DNA of 64,000 nucleotides, taken from CAZJFH01 sp964545205 (lineage in GTDB: Bacteria > Pseudomonadota > Alphaproteobacteria > Rhodospirillales > Magnetospirillaceae). Under the pieces are notes generated by a model. The model searched no databases. It was not told the origin of the DNA and worked only from the letters and a program-made list of their open reading frames with translations. This document shows, one piece after another, positions 46,818 through 54,992 of the stretch (within the stretch, counting starts at the first letter, position 1; each line of letters begins with the position of its first letter). The position numbers and the translations under genes were made by a program. The DNA is taken from positions 1 to 64,000 of the forward strand of contig CAZJFH010000018.1 of the NCBI GenBank assembly GCA_964545205.1. The letters are read 5' to 3'.

Positions 46818-46937
46818 TCGTTTGCTCCTATGAAAAGGCCGCCCCGAGGGGCGGCCTGTTTGGGCAATGTCGCGTCGTCGCGACATCGTTGCTCTCGTTT
46901 GACGCGCCGCTCCCGAAGAGCGGCCAGTCGCGTCGAT
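46683..46937. repeat. Duplicated spike 5' end and leader, copy A
   Basis: The first ~45 codons of the spike gene, its ribosome site, the GGCCGCCCC hairpin and about 80 bp further upstream closely match 49446-49732. Copy A lacks a GC-rich ~25-bp segment present in copy B (around 49632-49660). Confidence 0.85.
46833..46856 (-). terminator. Hairpin terminator before spike 2
   Basis: GGCCGCCCC (46837-46845) pairs with GGGGCGGCC (46848-46856), followed on the minus strand by TTTTCA. The ribosome site of the spike gene starts five bases later. Confidence 0.8.
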
Positions 46938-47001
46938 TTCAGGCCGAAGGCCGTCGTCGCTCACACCCACCGCGACCGCAACTTCGGGTTACGGCTCATG
47001 A

Positions 47002-47451
47002 TCACACCCACAGGCGATCGTGGGACACGTCCCAGGCGCGCAACTCGGGCGGGGTTTTGCCCTCCGCCTGCCGCTCCAGTTCGTCCGAACGGGCGCGCAC
47101 GGTCCTGATCCAGCCGGCCGCAGCCCGCAGTTCAGCGGCTTCCGCCTCCTCTTCGGCGGTCCAGGCCCGCGAATACCGGACATCCTGCAGTTCGTTGGCG
47201 CGCATGTTCATGTTCGACTGCTTGGCCCAGGCGTAGCGCGCCAAGATCCTCCGCCGCGCCTCGGCTTTGATCCTGGCGATACACAGCCCGAGTTGCGCCG
47301 CCTCGTCCTGCGCATCGATCTCCGCCTCGGCCCGGGCGATCTCCTCGGGCGTCAGCGGCGCGACGGCAGGATCATCGAACAGCACGTCGCCATTGATGAC
47401 CTGATAGCTCGCGTCGGGCCGAAGCCGCGCCACCACTGCTGTAATCCTCAT
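47002..47451 (-). CDS. Probable tailspike/tail-fibre assembly protein
   Basis: 149 residues. The ATG overlaps the stop of the 47448-49580 spike gene (ATGA). Mainly helical and charged, with a helix TPEEIARAEAEIDAQDEAAQ and RARSDELERQAEG near the C-terminus. Small helical proteins translationally coupled to a fibre gene are commonly fibre assembly chaperones (TfaE/DUF4376-like). I do not recognise the family firmly, so this is a positional inference supported by the coupling. The second spike gene (44526) has no such partner. Confidence 0.6.
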   Translation of the reverse strand: MRITAVVARLRPDASYQVINGDVLFDDPAVAPLTPEEIARAEAEIDAQDEAAQLGLCIARIKAEARRRILARYAWAKQSNMNMRANELQDVRYSRAWTAEEEAEAAELRAAAGWIRTVRARSDELERQAEGKTPPELRAWDVSHDRLWV

Positions 47452-49580
47452 TGTTTCACCTCCACGATATCGACGAGCATGACGCCGGCAATCGACGACG
47501 CGGTGTCGCCAGAGTTGTTGAAGCGCACTGCGAAATTCGTGTCGCCCTCCAAAAGACCGCTGTCATACAGGGGATCGCCCCACGCCATCGCGCCGGAACG
47601 GCTGTAGCGCATGACGCCGGCGGTCAGATCGTGCAGCTCGATCGTCAGCGTCGGTCCGACACCGCCAAGTTCCGTCGTGCAGCCGGCGCCATACACCATG
47701 ACGGCTCCGTCCTTCGGCACCTGGAACACCGCTATGTTCTGGTAGCCGCCAGCGGACAGTGAGGTGCGACCGTTGATGGCCTGCTGCCCCACCAAGCGCC
47801 GGATGTGGTCGCCGGTCTTGTAGTTGAGCTGTTCTTTGCCCGCCTGGCGGAACAGCGCGTCATTGCTGGCCGCGACAGGCAGAATGTGGCCCGGACGCCA
47901 CCCGCCCTTGCCGGCCGAGGCATTCACCGGGGTGATGTTGCTGCGGCCGTTGGCGTCATGCCACTCACCCAGCGCGTTGGCACCACCGTTGTGTATCCAG
48001 ACGTCGTTCTGATAGCCCCACGTCCCGAGAATGTGGATGCCATAGCCGCCGTTGGTCTCGACGATGCCCTGCAGGTTGTTGCCGTAGTATTCGATCCGGC
48101 AGCCGTCGCCCATGCACGCATCGAAGGCCAGCGACGAGCCGCTGTTGATCGCCCCGCGCTCGATCCACAACCCGTGGCCGTAAGCGTTGGGGAACTGTAC
48201 GGCATCGAACCGCTGGAGGTTTGACGTGCCCTGGTAGCTTCCCTGGTCGCCGGGAATATCGCCGTTGCCGGTCAACCACAGCCCAGCGACGCCACTGTTC
48301 TGGAAGATACAATGGCGAAAGTTGCTGTAGGTGCTGTCGGCGCGGAAGGCGCCGGTCGCGTCGATGGCGCCGGTTTTCGGGTTGCGCCGTCCGACCAGCA
48401 GGCCGCCGGCCACCTGGAAATTCTTGGCCTGGAAGTTGAAGAAGTCCCAGTGGTTGCAGGAGGGCATGAAGACGCCGACGCTGCCGTTGCTGGCGTAGCC
48501 GCGATCCGCCGTGACGTAGGCGCCGCCGCCATGACGGCTGCCTTGCAGTTCGATGGTGTCGGCATCGATCACCGTGGCCTGCCACGAGCCGTTGGCCTCG
48601 GTCACGTTGGTGCGAACCCCGGTCACATGGACCCAATCGTCGGTGGTGTAGCCGTGCGACGGAATCGTCAGCCGGATCACACCGTCTTCACCGCCGGTCG
48701 AGGACGTGGCGTTGGTAATGTACTTGAAGCGCGTCCCGTAGCACTTGCCGCCCGATTCATAGCCGTTCACGAATGCCGATCCAGACAAGTCGAAGTTGTC
48801 GGCATCCACATAGATGATGCGCCAAAGGTCGTTGGCTTCCGTGGTGCCGCGGACACCCTGGACGTTGACCACCTCACCGCCCACGAACCCGTGGCCGGTC
48901 ACGGTCAGACGGATCAGACCGGAGCCGTTGTCGGCCGCTCCCGTCACCGTCTGGAGCGTCGGCATCGCGACGCTCGAATAGAGATAGATGCCGTGGATGT
49001 GCACGTGCGTCGTGCGCCCCTCGGCCGGCTCGATCGCGTTCCCCGTCGCGCTGGTGTAGCGGATGGCGGTGCGGAAAATACCCTGCCCGATCAGCGCCGT
49101 CTGGGGATAGACCCGCAGCGCACGATTGATCCGATAGTCCGCCGACGCCAGCTCGATGCGTCGGTCCATGCCGGCGGCGCCGCCGTCCTTGGCCGTGTCG
49201 ATCGCCGCCTGGATCGCCGCCCAATCGATTTCGTCGGTCAGCGCCGTGGCGTGTGGATAGACCGCCTGCGCGGCAGCCAGACTGGCGAAGCGCGTGGACA
49301 GGGGATTGCTGCCCGATCCGATCGCCCCGAACATCTCCGGGGTCAGCGGCTTGTCGCCGGTCGAGCGACGCCAGCGGCCGGAAGCCGGGGCGCTGTCGGG
49401 CACGATCACCGTGCCGCCGTTCTCGGCTGCGGTCGATGCGCCGTCCCACCAGAAAACGCCTTCGCCGCCGTCGGCGTCGGCGTCATAGCCCTCGACGTAG
49501 ACCGTCGCCAGCGCCGCCGACGAGGTGTCGGACAGCGCCTTCAGGTCGGCGATCGTCGCGATGTACGAGAGATCTGCCAT
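47448..49580 (-). CDS. Phage tailspike/fibre with pectate-lyase-like domain
   Basis: 710 residues from the ATG at 49580. The N-terminal adaptor is nearly identical to that of the other spike for about 45 residues. A glycan-lyase-like beta-helix begins near LTPEMFGAIGSG and DEIDWAAIQAAIDTA. Inserted in it are two tandem copies of a beta module: LIRLTVTGHGFVGGEVVNVQ (about 225) and VIRLTIPSHGYTTDDWVHVT (about 315), each followed by NDLWRIIYVDADNF- or NGSWQATVIDADTI-type segments, like FCCH domains found in phage fibres. The C-terminal region (TDHIRRLVGQQ onward) looks like a trimer cap. Coupled to an assembly protein by an ATGA overlap. Confidence 0.85.
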   Translation of the reverse strand: MADLSYIATIADLKALSDTSSAALATVYVEGYDADADGGEGVFWWDGASTAAENGGTVIVPDSAPASGRWRRSTGDKPLTPEMFGAIGSGSNPLSTRFASLAAAQAVYPHATALTDEIDWAAIQAAIDTAKDGGAAGMDRRIELASADYRINRALRVYPQTALIGQGIFRTAIRYTSATGNAIEPAEGRTTHVHIHGIYLYSSVAMPTLQTVTGAADNGSGLIRLTVTGHGFVGGEVVNVQGVRGTTEANDLWRIIYVDADNFDLSGSAFVNGYESGGKCYGTRFKYITNATSSTGGEDGVIRLTIPSHGYTTDDWVHVTGVRTNVTEANGSWQATVIDADTIELQGSRHGGGAYVTADRGYASNGSVGVFMPSCNHWDFFNFQAKNFQVAGGLLVGRRNPKTGAIDATGAFRADSTYSNFRHCIFQNSGVAGLWLTGNGDIPGDQGSYQGTSNLQRFDAVQFPNAYGHGLWIERGAINSGSSLAFDACMGDGCRIEYYGNNLQGIVETNGGYGIHILGTWGYQNDVWIHNGGANALGEWHDANGRSNITPVNASAGKGGWRPGHILPVAASNDALFRQAGKEQLNYKTGDHIRRLVGQQAINGRTSLSAGGYQNIAVFQVPKDGAVMVYGAGCTTELGGVGPTLTIELHDLTAGVMRYSRSGAMAWGDPLYDSGLLEGDTNFAVRFNNSGDTASSIAGVMLVDIVEVKQ

Positions 49581-49732
49581 TCGTTTGCTCCTATGAAGAA
49601 GGCCGCCCCGAGGGGCGGCCCGTTTGGGCAATATCCCGTCGCGCGGCGGCCGCTCGCACGGCCGTCGCGTCGTCGCGACATCGTTGCTCTCGTTCGACGC
49701 GCCGCTCCCGAAGAGCGGCCAATTGCGTCGAT
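49446..49732. repeat. Duplicated spike 5' end and leader, copy B
   Basis: Matches 46683-46937: first ~45 codons, ribosome site, hairpin, and the upstream GGGCAAT...GCTCTCGTT..GACGCGCCGCTCCCGAAGAGCGGCC tract. Copy B carries an extra GC-rich segment. Confidence 0.85.
49601..49620 (-). terminator. Hairpin before spike 1 (GGCCGCCCC stem)
   Basis: GGCCGCCCC (49601-49609) pairs with GGGGCGGCC (49612-49620). On the minus strand TTCTTC follows, then AGGAG and the spike start. Confidence 0.75.
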
Positions 49733-49766
49733 CAGAGGTCGGTCATGGGTTCTCCTGTGAAAATGG

Positions 49767-49784
49767 GCCGCCCCGAGGGGCGGC
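49767..49784 (-). terminator. Hairpin in the spike leader (GCCGCCCC stem)
   Basis: GCCGCCCC pairs with GGGGCGGC; the minus strand continues CATTTTCACAGGAG. A four-codon frame (49732-49746) follows that ribosome site. The 220 bp between 49581 and 49801 hold this, the leader repeat, and no larger gene. Confidence 0.65.
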
Positions 49785-49801
49785 ACCGGGGCTACATCGA
49801 G

Positions 49802-50011
49802 TCAGCGGCCTTGCGCCGGCCGCCGGCCAGCCCGCCCCCGCACCCACTCCCGCACCGCCAGAGCGGCGCGGATGACGACCAGGACGAAGGTCGCGACGAG
49901 GATCAGCGCCTGCAGCGCCGGTTCCAGTGCCTGCGTCCAGACGGTATGCAGGGAATAGCCGGCCACCCCGGCGGTCGCCGCGTCGGCGAAGGTTTTCTGC
50001 GGCATGCGCAT
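49802..50011 (-). CDS. Small single-helix membrane protein of the prophage
   Basis: 69 residues from the ATG at 50011. AGGAG lies eight bases upstream; an earlier ATG (50029) falls in the TTTTCATG tract that follows the terminator hairpin in other late genes. One hydrophobic helix (ALQALILVATFVLVVIRAAL), then a short basic tail. It could be a second holin or antiholin, or a small virion-associated protein. I do not recognise a family, and no cysteine or lipobox is seen. Translated just after the DUF2793 gene, behind a terminator. Confidence 0.6.
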   Translation of the reverse strand: MRMPQKTFADAATAGVAGYSLHTVWTQALEPALQALILVATFVLVVIRAALAVREWVRGRAGRRPAQGR

Positions 50012-50030
50012 GGCTCCTGCTCCTGGCATG

Positions 50031-50055
50031 AAAAGGGCCCGCGCTATGGCGGGCC
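50031..50055 (-). terminator. Hairpin terminator after the DUF2793 gene
   Basis: GGCCCGC (50036-50042) pairs with GCGGGCC (50049-50055), loop of six, followed on the minus strand by CTTTTC. It is 20 bp after the DUF2793 stop. Confidence 0.75.
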
Positions 50056-50075
50056 GGCGAAGCTGGATCGGCTGC

Positions 50076-52010
50076 TCAGGCGATCTTGACCGAGACCAGC
50101 GGCCGCCCGTCCCCGCCGATCGCCTCGATCACCGCGAACGAGCGGATGTACTGGGCCAGCGTCAGGTCGGCCTCGGCGACAGGCGACGCGCCGATCGCGC
50201 CGTCCGCGGTGCGGGTCGGCACCAGGTACTTGCCGACATCCGCCGTCGTTGCCGCCACGTTGCACGGCACGACGCCGCACATCGCCATCCGATCCCAGTA
50301 CTGCCGCTCGGTCTCCAGCGCCCCCTCGAATGCCGCCTTGCGTGCCAGCCAGGCATCGTGTTCGGCCGTGCCGTCCTCGGGCTCGTCGCCGACCGGCTCG
50401 ACCCCGTAGAGGGCGCAGATATTCGCCTCGGCACCCCAGGAATCGTTGCCGACCAGATTGGGCGCCGTCGACTTGATCAGGACGCGGCCGACCACGTCGT
50501 CGAACCGGTCGGTGAGCAGCCCGGCCGCGTCCAGCCCCAGAATCGCCCCCTTGGGGACGGCGCCGTACAGGGGCTCGATCAGCCGCCGGTACTCGGCATA
50601 GTCGGCACCGCTGGCGTTCAGGGTGCCGGCGGCGTTGAGCGAGCGCGAGGTGGCGCCGTTCGCCGCCAGCCGCATGGCGGCGCCGCTGGTGTTCCAGCCG
50701 CTGCCGCTGGCGTTGTAGAAATACGCGCAGACGTTTCCGGCGTCCCTCACCTGCAGGATGGTCGCGGTGGCGTCGCCGGCCGAGCCGCGTTGGAAGGTGT
50801 GGAAGGAACCCGAGGCGGCGCCAGCGACCACCGCGCCGGCGTAGTTGACCGAAAACACCGAACCGGTGCCGCTCGAGGCCTGGAAGGCCAGGTTGGCCAC
50901 GCTCGCCGCGGCCGCCTGCTGGGTGCCGACATAGCCGGGCGACAGGTCGACATGCACGCCGTCGGCGGTGGTCGAAGCCGGGTCGTAGCCTCCGAAGGTC
51001 ACCTCGCCGCCGGCGGCCGCGAACACCTTGGTTCCGCCGACCGCCAAAGCGACGGCGCCCGACGCCTCGCGAAAGATGCCGCTCGTCGTGGCGGCCGAGA
51101 AGCCATAGGTGGGCGCCGTGGCGCTGCCGTCGGGTCCCCGCATCGTCTTCGCCGACAGGGTCAGCGCGTTCTGCTCGGTCGCCACCCGGTCGTACGCGCT
51201 GCCGTTGTACAGGGCCAGATCGGCCGCCGCCGCCGCGCCGCCGTCGTAACGGTAGAACCGGATCTGGTTATTGGCGGCGCTGAAGAACGCGACTGCGTAC
51301 TCGGTGTCGCCGACCGCCTCGTACAGCCTGGTCGCGCCGAAAAGCAGTTGCGATCCCTGGACCTGCAGCGTGCCGCTGAAGGCATGTCCGGCCGCCAGCG
51401 TGGTGGTCCCCGACAGGGTCGGGCTCTGCAAGGACTTGGCGCTCAGCGTCTGGGCATCGGTGGTGCCGACCACGGCGCCGGTCGGCGCCGCCTTGGCCGC
51501 CCAGGCGTCGAGTTCGGGATCGGCCGGCTGGTACACGCCGGCATGCGCATGGTCGCCCGCCGCCACGGTGCCGGCCGCCGTGCCGACACTGCGGGTCGCG
51601 GCGTCGCCCAGTTCCAGGGTGGCGCGCGCGCCGGCGGCATCGACGTCGTCGATCAGCGTCAGGCCGAAGGCCGAGGCCTCGACCTGCCAGGCCGTGCCGT
51701 CGTGGCGCAGCACGGCGCCCTCGTCGACGACCCAGCAGCGCCAGCCGGCGCGGGGCAAGATGAATTGCCAGCCGCCGTAATAGGCGGCGATCTCGCCGTC
51801 GTGGCCGGACCAGTCTCCGGTCGCGCCGGCGCCGACGATGTGGACGTCGCCCTCGGCCGGGTCGGCCGGCGGGGCGCTCGACGAGCGGCTGGCCGCCGTC
51901 GCCTGGCCCAGCACGTCCAGCAGGTTCAGGGCCTCGTTGTGCGTGACCTCCTTCTGCGCCTGGCCGGCGACGAGATAGGGCAGCCCGAGCCGGGGCGTGG
52001 TGTCGCTCAT
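50076..52010 (-). CDS. DUF2793 phage protein with C-terminal Peptidase_G2-like domain
   Basis: 644 residues. The N-terminal DUF2793 domain (about 1-110, RLGLPYLVAGQAQKEVTHNE) is typical of alphaproteobacterial prophage tails. A repetitive beta-rich middle (about 150-480) follows, with collagen-like or fibre-like alternation and FREASGAVALAVGGTKVF. The C-terminal part (about 490-644) has ADYAEYRRLIEP, VVGRVLIKSTAPNLVGND, MCGVVPCNVA and KYLVPTRTADG. This order resembles the Peptidase_G2 intramolecular chaperone domain that cleaves itself off phage appendage proteins. It is probably a tail fibre base. Starts inside the stop of the upstream tail gene (ATGA). Confidence 0.8.
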   Translation of the reverse strand: MSDTTPRLGLPYLVAGQAQKEVTHNEALNLLDVLGQATAASRSSSAPPADPAEGDVHIVGAGATGDWSGHDGEIAAYYGGWQFILPRAGWRCWVVDEGAVLRHDGTAWQVEASAFGLTLIDDVDAAGARATLELGDAATRSVGTAAGTVAAGDHAHAGVYQPADPELDAWAAKAAPTGAVVGTTDAQTLSAKSLQSPTLSGTTTLAAGHAFSGTLQVQGSQLLFGATRLYEAVGDTEYAVAFFSAANNQIRFYRYDGGAAAAADLALYNGSAYDRVATEQNALTLSAKTMRGPDGSATAPTYGFSAATTSGIFREASGAVALAVGGTKVFAAAGGEVTFGGYDPASTTADGVHVDLSPGYVGTQQAAAASVANLAFQASSGTGSVFSVNYAGAVVAGAASGSFHTFQRGSAGDATATILQVRDAGNVCAYFYNASGSGWNTSGAAMRLAANGATSRSLNAAGTLNASGADYAEYRRLIEPLYGAVPKGAILGLDAAGLLTDRFDDVVGRVLIKSTAPNLVGNDSWGAEANICALYGVEPVGDEPEDGTAEHDAWLARKAAFEGALETERQYWDRMAMCGVVPCNVAATTADVGKYLVPTRTADGAIGASPVAEADLTLAQYIRSFAVIEAIGGDGRPLVSVKIA

Positions 52011-53638
52011 ATCGTGATCTCCCGAGGAACGCCGCGACCGACCACGGCGCTGATCTGATGGATGCGGAACGCGGCGCCGGCGCCGGCGTCGGCGGCCTGC
52101 ATGGCGGCCGTATAGACGGCGCTCGGCCCGGTGCTCGACAGGGTGCGCAGCACCGCGCCCGAGCCCGACACGACGTCGACCTCGTAGCGCTCGTCGGCCT
52201 CGACCAGCGGCACGTCGGCGCCGTCGATCCAGCCGCCCAGGACACGGGCGCGCCGCACCCAGGCGAGGCTGACGTCGCCGGATTGCGGATCGCGCGAAGC
52301 CCGCGGGTGGGCGACGCTGAACGGCCGCAGGCTGGCGCCGGTGTCGGCGAAGCTCTCGGCCGGCTGGTCTTCGGCGTACAGGCCGGCCGTGACCGCCTTC
52401 AGCCAGAACACGGCCCCGATCGCCTCCTGCTGCCCGACGATCCGCGACAGATCGAAGGTGGTCAGAAGCAGGAAGGTCTCGCCGGCGGCATGGCCGGCGG
52501 TCAGGTGCTCGGTTCCGCGCCGCCCGCGCAGCAGTCCGGACAGCCGGTAGGTGTCGGCCGCCGTCAGCTCGGCCTGCCGGAACTGCACGATCTCGTCGCC
52601 GACCAGGGCCGCGTTGGCGCCGTTCAGCACCGACGCGCGGTCGCGGCTCTCGAGGCTGCCGTTGGCCAGCCGCACCGTGAGCCGCGAGACCTCGTCCCAG
52701 TGTGTGCAGGGGCCGTCGCCGAGAACGGTCTCGCAGACGCCCCAGGTCGCCGGCCCGCGCAGGGCGGCGAAACGATCGTAGGCGGTGCCGTCGAGCGACT
52801 TCATCAGCACGGCGCCGGGCCAGGAGCCGCCGGCCGCGGCGTCGAACGAGGCCGCGGCATACCATCCGGGGCCGTCGTCCTGGTCGCGCAGCGGCGGCAG
52901 GTCCAGGGCGAACAGGACGGTCGGCGGAACGACGCGCAGGCTGGACAGCCGCGCTCCCGGCCTGCCGCCGGTGGACGCCGAGCCCAGGAGCTCTGCGTCG
53001 TCCGGAACCGCCCGGATGCGAAACACCGTCGCGTTCGCCTCGACGGCGATCACCCGCAGGCGCACCGTCCGGCCGCCCAGGGCCAGTTCGACGATGTCGG
53101 CGGGCTCCAGCAACGCGTGCTCGGCATCGAGCTGAAACGCATAGGCGTCCCGCTCCAGCCACGGTTGATACAGCAGCCTTTCGGCGATCCGGCGCGCGAC
53201 GTCGTCGTCGAGCGACAGCGGCAGTTCGACCGAGACCGCCGAAGACGCGCCGCCGGCCAGCCGGCGCGCCGTCTGGCAGCTGGTCTGGAAGTCGGTGGCG
53301 GTCGAGGCGTAGAGCACGTCCACCTGGCGCGGCAGCTCGCTTTCCCGCCCGCGCACGATCTCGACCAGGCTGCCCTCGGCGAACGGAATCAGATCCTCGG
53401 CCGACAGCACCGCGGCGACGTCGCCGCCGCGGGGCCGGAAGCACACCTGCCCGCCGCTCTCGACGGCGTCGAACGGAAACGCCTGCTGCAGGGTCTCCAG
53501 GCAGGCGCGCACGGTCGAACGCCGCGACAACGTCAGACCGGGAATACGGCCGGCGATCCCGGTCAGGTCGACGTCGAGGTCGGGATCGAAACCGGCGCGC
53601 CGGCACAAGTCGGCGATGATGGAGCGCAAGTCAGGCAT
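52007..53638 (-). CDS. Phage tail-tip protein, C-terminal part of a GTA-type hub
   Basis: 543 residues. Begins MPDLRSIIADLCRRAGFD, resembling the Phage-tail_3 domain found in the C-terminal third of the GTA orfg15 host-specificity protein. It continues as an all-beta protein with QFRQAELTAADTYRLSGLLRGRRGTE, the RGxxGTE stretch that is strongly conserved in those tail proteins, and a fibronectin-like end. In GTA this domain is fused downstream of the N-terminal hub and a TIM barrel. Here it is a separate gene, starting eight bases before the stop of the alginate-lyase-like gene. Confidence 0.82.
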   Translation of the reverse strand: MPDLRSIIADLCRRAGFDPDLDVDLTGIAGRIPGLTLSRRSTVRACLETLQQAFPFDAVESGGQVCFRPRGGDVAAVLSAEDLIPFAEGSLVEIVRGRESELPRQVDVLYASTATDFQTSCQTARRLAGGASSAVSVELPLSLDDDVARRIAERLLYQPWLERDAYAFQLDAEHALLEPADIVELALGGRTVRLRVIAVEANATVFRIRAVPDDAELLGSASTGGRPGARLSSLRVVPPTVLFALDLPPLRDQDDGPGWYAAASFDAAAGGSWPGAVLMKSLDGTAYDRFAALRGPATWGVCETVLGDGPCTHWDEVSRLTVRLANGSLESRDRASVLNGANAALVGDEIVQFRQAELTAADTYRLSGLLRGRRGTEHLTAGHAAGETFLLLTTFDLSRIVGQQEAIGAVFWLKAVTAGLYAEDQPAESFADTGASLRPFSVAHPRASRDPQSGDVSLAWVRRARVLGGWIDGADVPLVEADERYEVDVVSGSGAVLRTLSSTGPSAVYTAAMQAADAGAGAAFRIHQISAVVGRGVPREITI

Positions 53639-54992
53639 GGCTGCCGTACCCCAGAGCCCAACGGAAGTACTGGGCCCAGAAAGAGGAAATCGTGTCGGTG
53701 GCGCGCAGGCACGGCGCCAGGAGCTGGGCCGGTTCGATCCAGGCCGGATCGAGGCTGCGGCGATGATGGAAATAGGCCAGCATCATTCCGGCCGCCCGCT
53801 GCGGCTTGAACATGGCGCCGGGGGCCAGATACTCGGCATGGCTGGCCTCCCAACGCGCCGCGTCGAACGGATCGGAACTGGCGGCGAATTCGTAATGCTT
53901 GTGGCTCGCCAGCAGCTTGGCGACGAAGAAGTCCCAGCCGGCGTCGACCTGGGCGAAGCTGCGTCCCGCCAGCAGCGCGATCTCGATCCACGGCGCCAGG
54001 TCGTAGACCTGGTAGTGCAGCGCGTCGCGGCGGACGTAGTCGATGCTCTCCCCGGCGTCGACCGCCGGCCGCGGCATGTCGTGGACCGCCTCGTCCCAGG
54101 GCTCGCTCAGCACGCCGCCGCCGCCGTCGGCCGCGACGGCCTGCAGCGGACGGATTCGCGTCAGGTCCGACGCGCTCAGGTATTCGGTGCCGGCGACGCC
54201 GTAGGCGCCGTCGTTGCCCGCGCCCGATCCCGCCACCCGGAACTCGGCCCCGTCCGGAAAGACGGCTCGCCGGTCGCCGGCGATCTCGAAGTAGCCCTCG
54301 GCGGCGCTCGCCGCGACGATCTCGTGACCCGTGGGATGGCTCATCGCGCCGTTGCCGAACGGGAAGTTGCGCGTCGCGAAGCCCTCGATCTCGACCAGCA
54401 GCGCGTCGAACGCCGCCGTGTCGCCCAGCAGGTCGTAGACCTGAAGCAGGACCTTGTAATGATGCGTGTACCAGTTGCCGTGGGCGACGGCGCCTTCCTC
54501 CTCCGTGGTCTGGAAGTCGAAGCCCTCCTTCGCCGTGCGCAGGGCCTGCGCCCAGTCTTCGATGCTGGTCCACTCCGCGGCGGAGAAATCGGCCTGACGC
54601 CGCTTCATCACCCGCAGCAGCCACTCGAAATTGCTCTCGTTGATCGGCTTGCCGTCGGGTTCGTTGGTGCGGGCCCAGGCCAGGCAGATGTCCTTCGCCT
54701 TCTGCAGGTAGTCCGGCTCGCCGCCGTACTCGAAGTACTGGTCGATCACCGGCAGGTCGCGCCGGAGCTGGGTGAAACCTGCGCGGCTGGCGACGACGGC
54801 CGGAATGGTAACGTCGGGCTCGCCCTGAGAGCGCAGCGTCACCACCGGGATCGGCGGCTGCGCCAGGTACTGGCCGGCGAACTTGCGCAGCCTCTGGCGC
54901 TGCACGTTGTGCCAGCTCAGGCCGTTGCTGTTGGTCGGCAGGCTCGCCGCCGCGATCGGCTCGTCGGTGCCGAAGAAGCCGGTCTGGGTCAT
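53631..54992 (-). CDS. Alginate-lyase-like protein in the phage tail operon
   Basis: 453 residues, starting inside the stop of the hub-propeller gene (ATGA overlap). The middle and C-terminal parts resemble the alpha/alpha-toroid Alginate_lyase family (PF05426): AHGNWYTHHYKVLLQVYDLLGD stands where that family has NxHGTWYD, and YVRRDALHYQVYDLAPWIEIA where it has an Arg...Tyr pair. The His, Arg and Tyr of the lyase site appear present, but the Asn before the histidine is Ala. No signal peptide. It is probably a virion enzyme that depolymerises host exopolysaccharide, taking the place held in GTA hubs by a TIM-barrel domain. Family assignment by motif only. Confidence 0.7.
   Translation of the reverse strand: MTQTGFFGTDEPIAAASLPTNSNGLSWHNVQRQRLRKFAGQYLAQPPIPVVTLRSQGEPDVTIPAVVASRAGFTQLRRDLPVIDQYFEYGGEPDYLQKAKDICLAWARTNEPDGKPINESNFEWLLRVMKRRQADFSAAEWTSIEDWAQALRTAKEGFDFQTTEEEGAVAHGNWYTHHYKVLLQVYDLLGDTAAFDALLVEIEGFATRNFPFGNGAMSHPTGHEIVAASAAEGYFEIAGDRRAVFPDGAEFRVAGSGAGNDGAYGVAGTEYLSASDLTRIRPLQAVAADGGGGVLSEPWDEAVHDMPRPAVDAGESIDYVRRDALHYQVYDLAPWIEIALLAGRSFAQVDAGWDFFVAKLLASHKHYEFAASSDPFDAARWEASHAEYLAPGAMFKPQRAAGMMLAYFHHRRSLDPAWIEPAQLLAPCLRATDTISSFWAQYFRWALGYGSHA

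Noticed and set aside
46961..46999. 12-residue frame MSRNPKLRSRWV following the spike assembly gene
   Set aside because: No ribosome site and overlaps the end of the previous gene; cannot be distinguished from chance.
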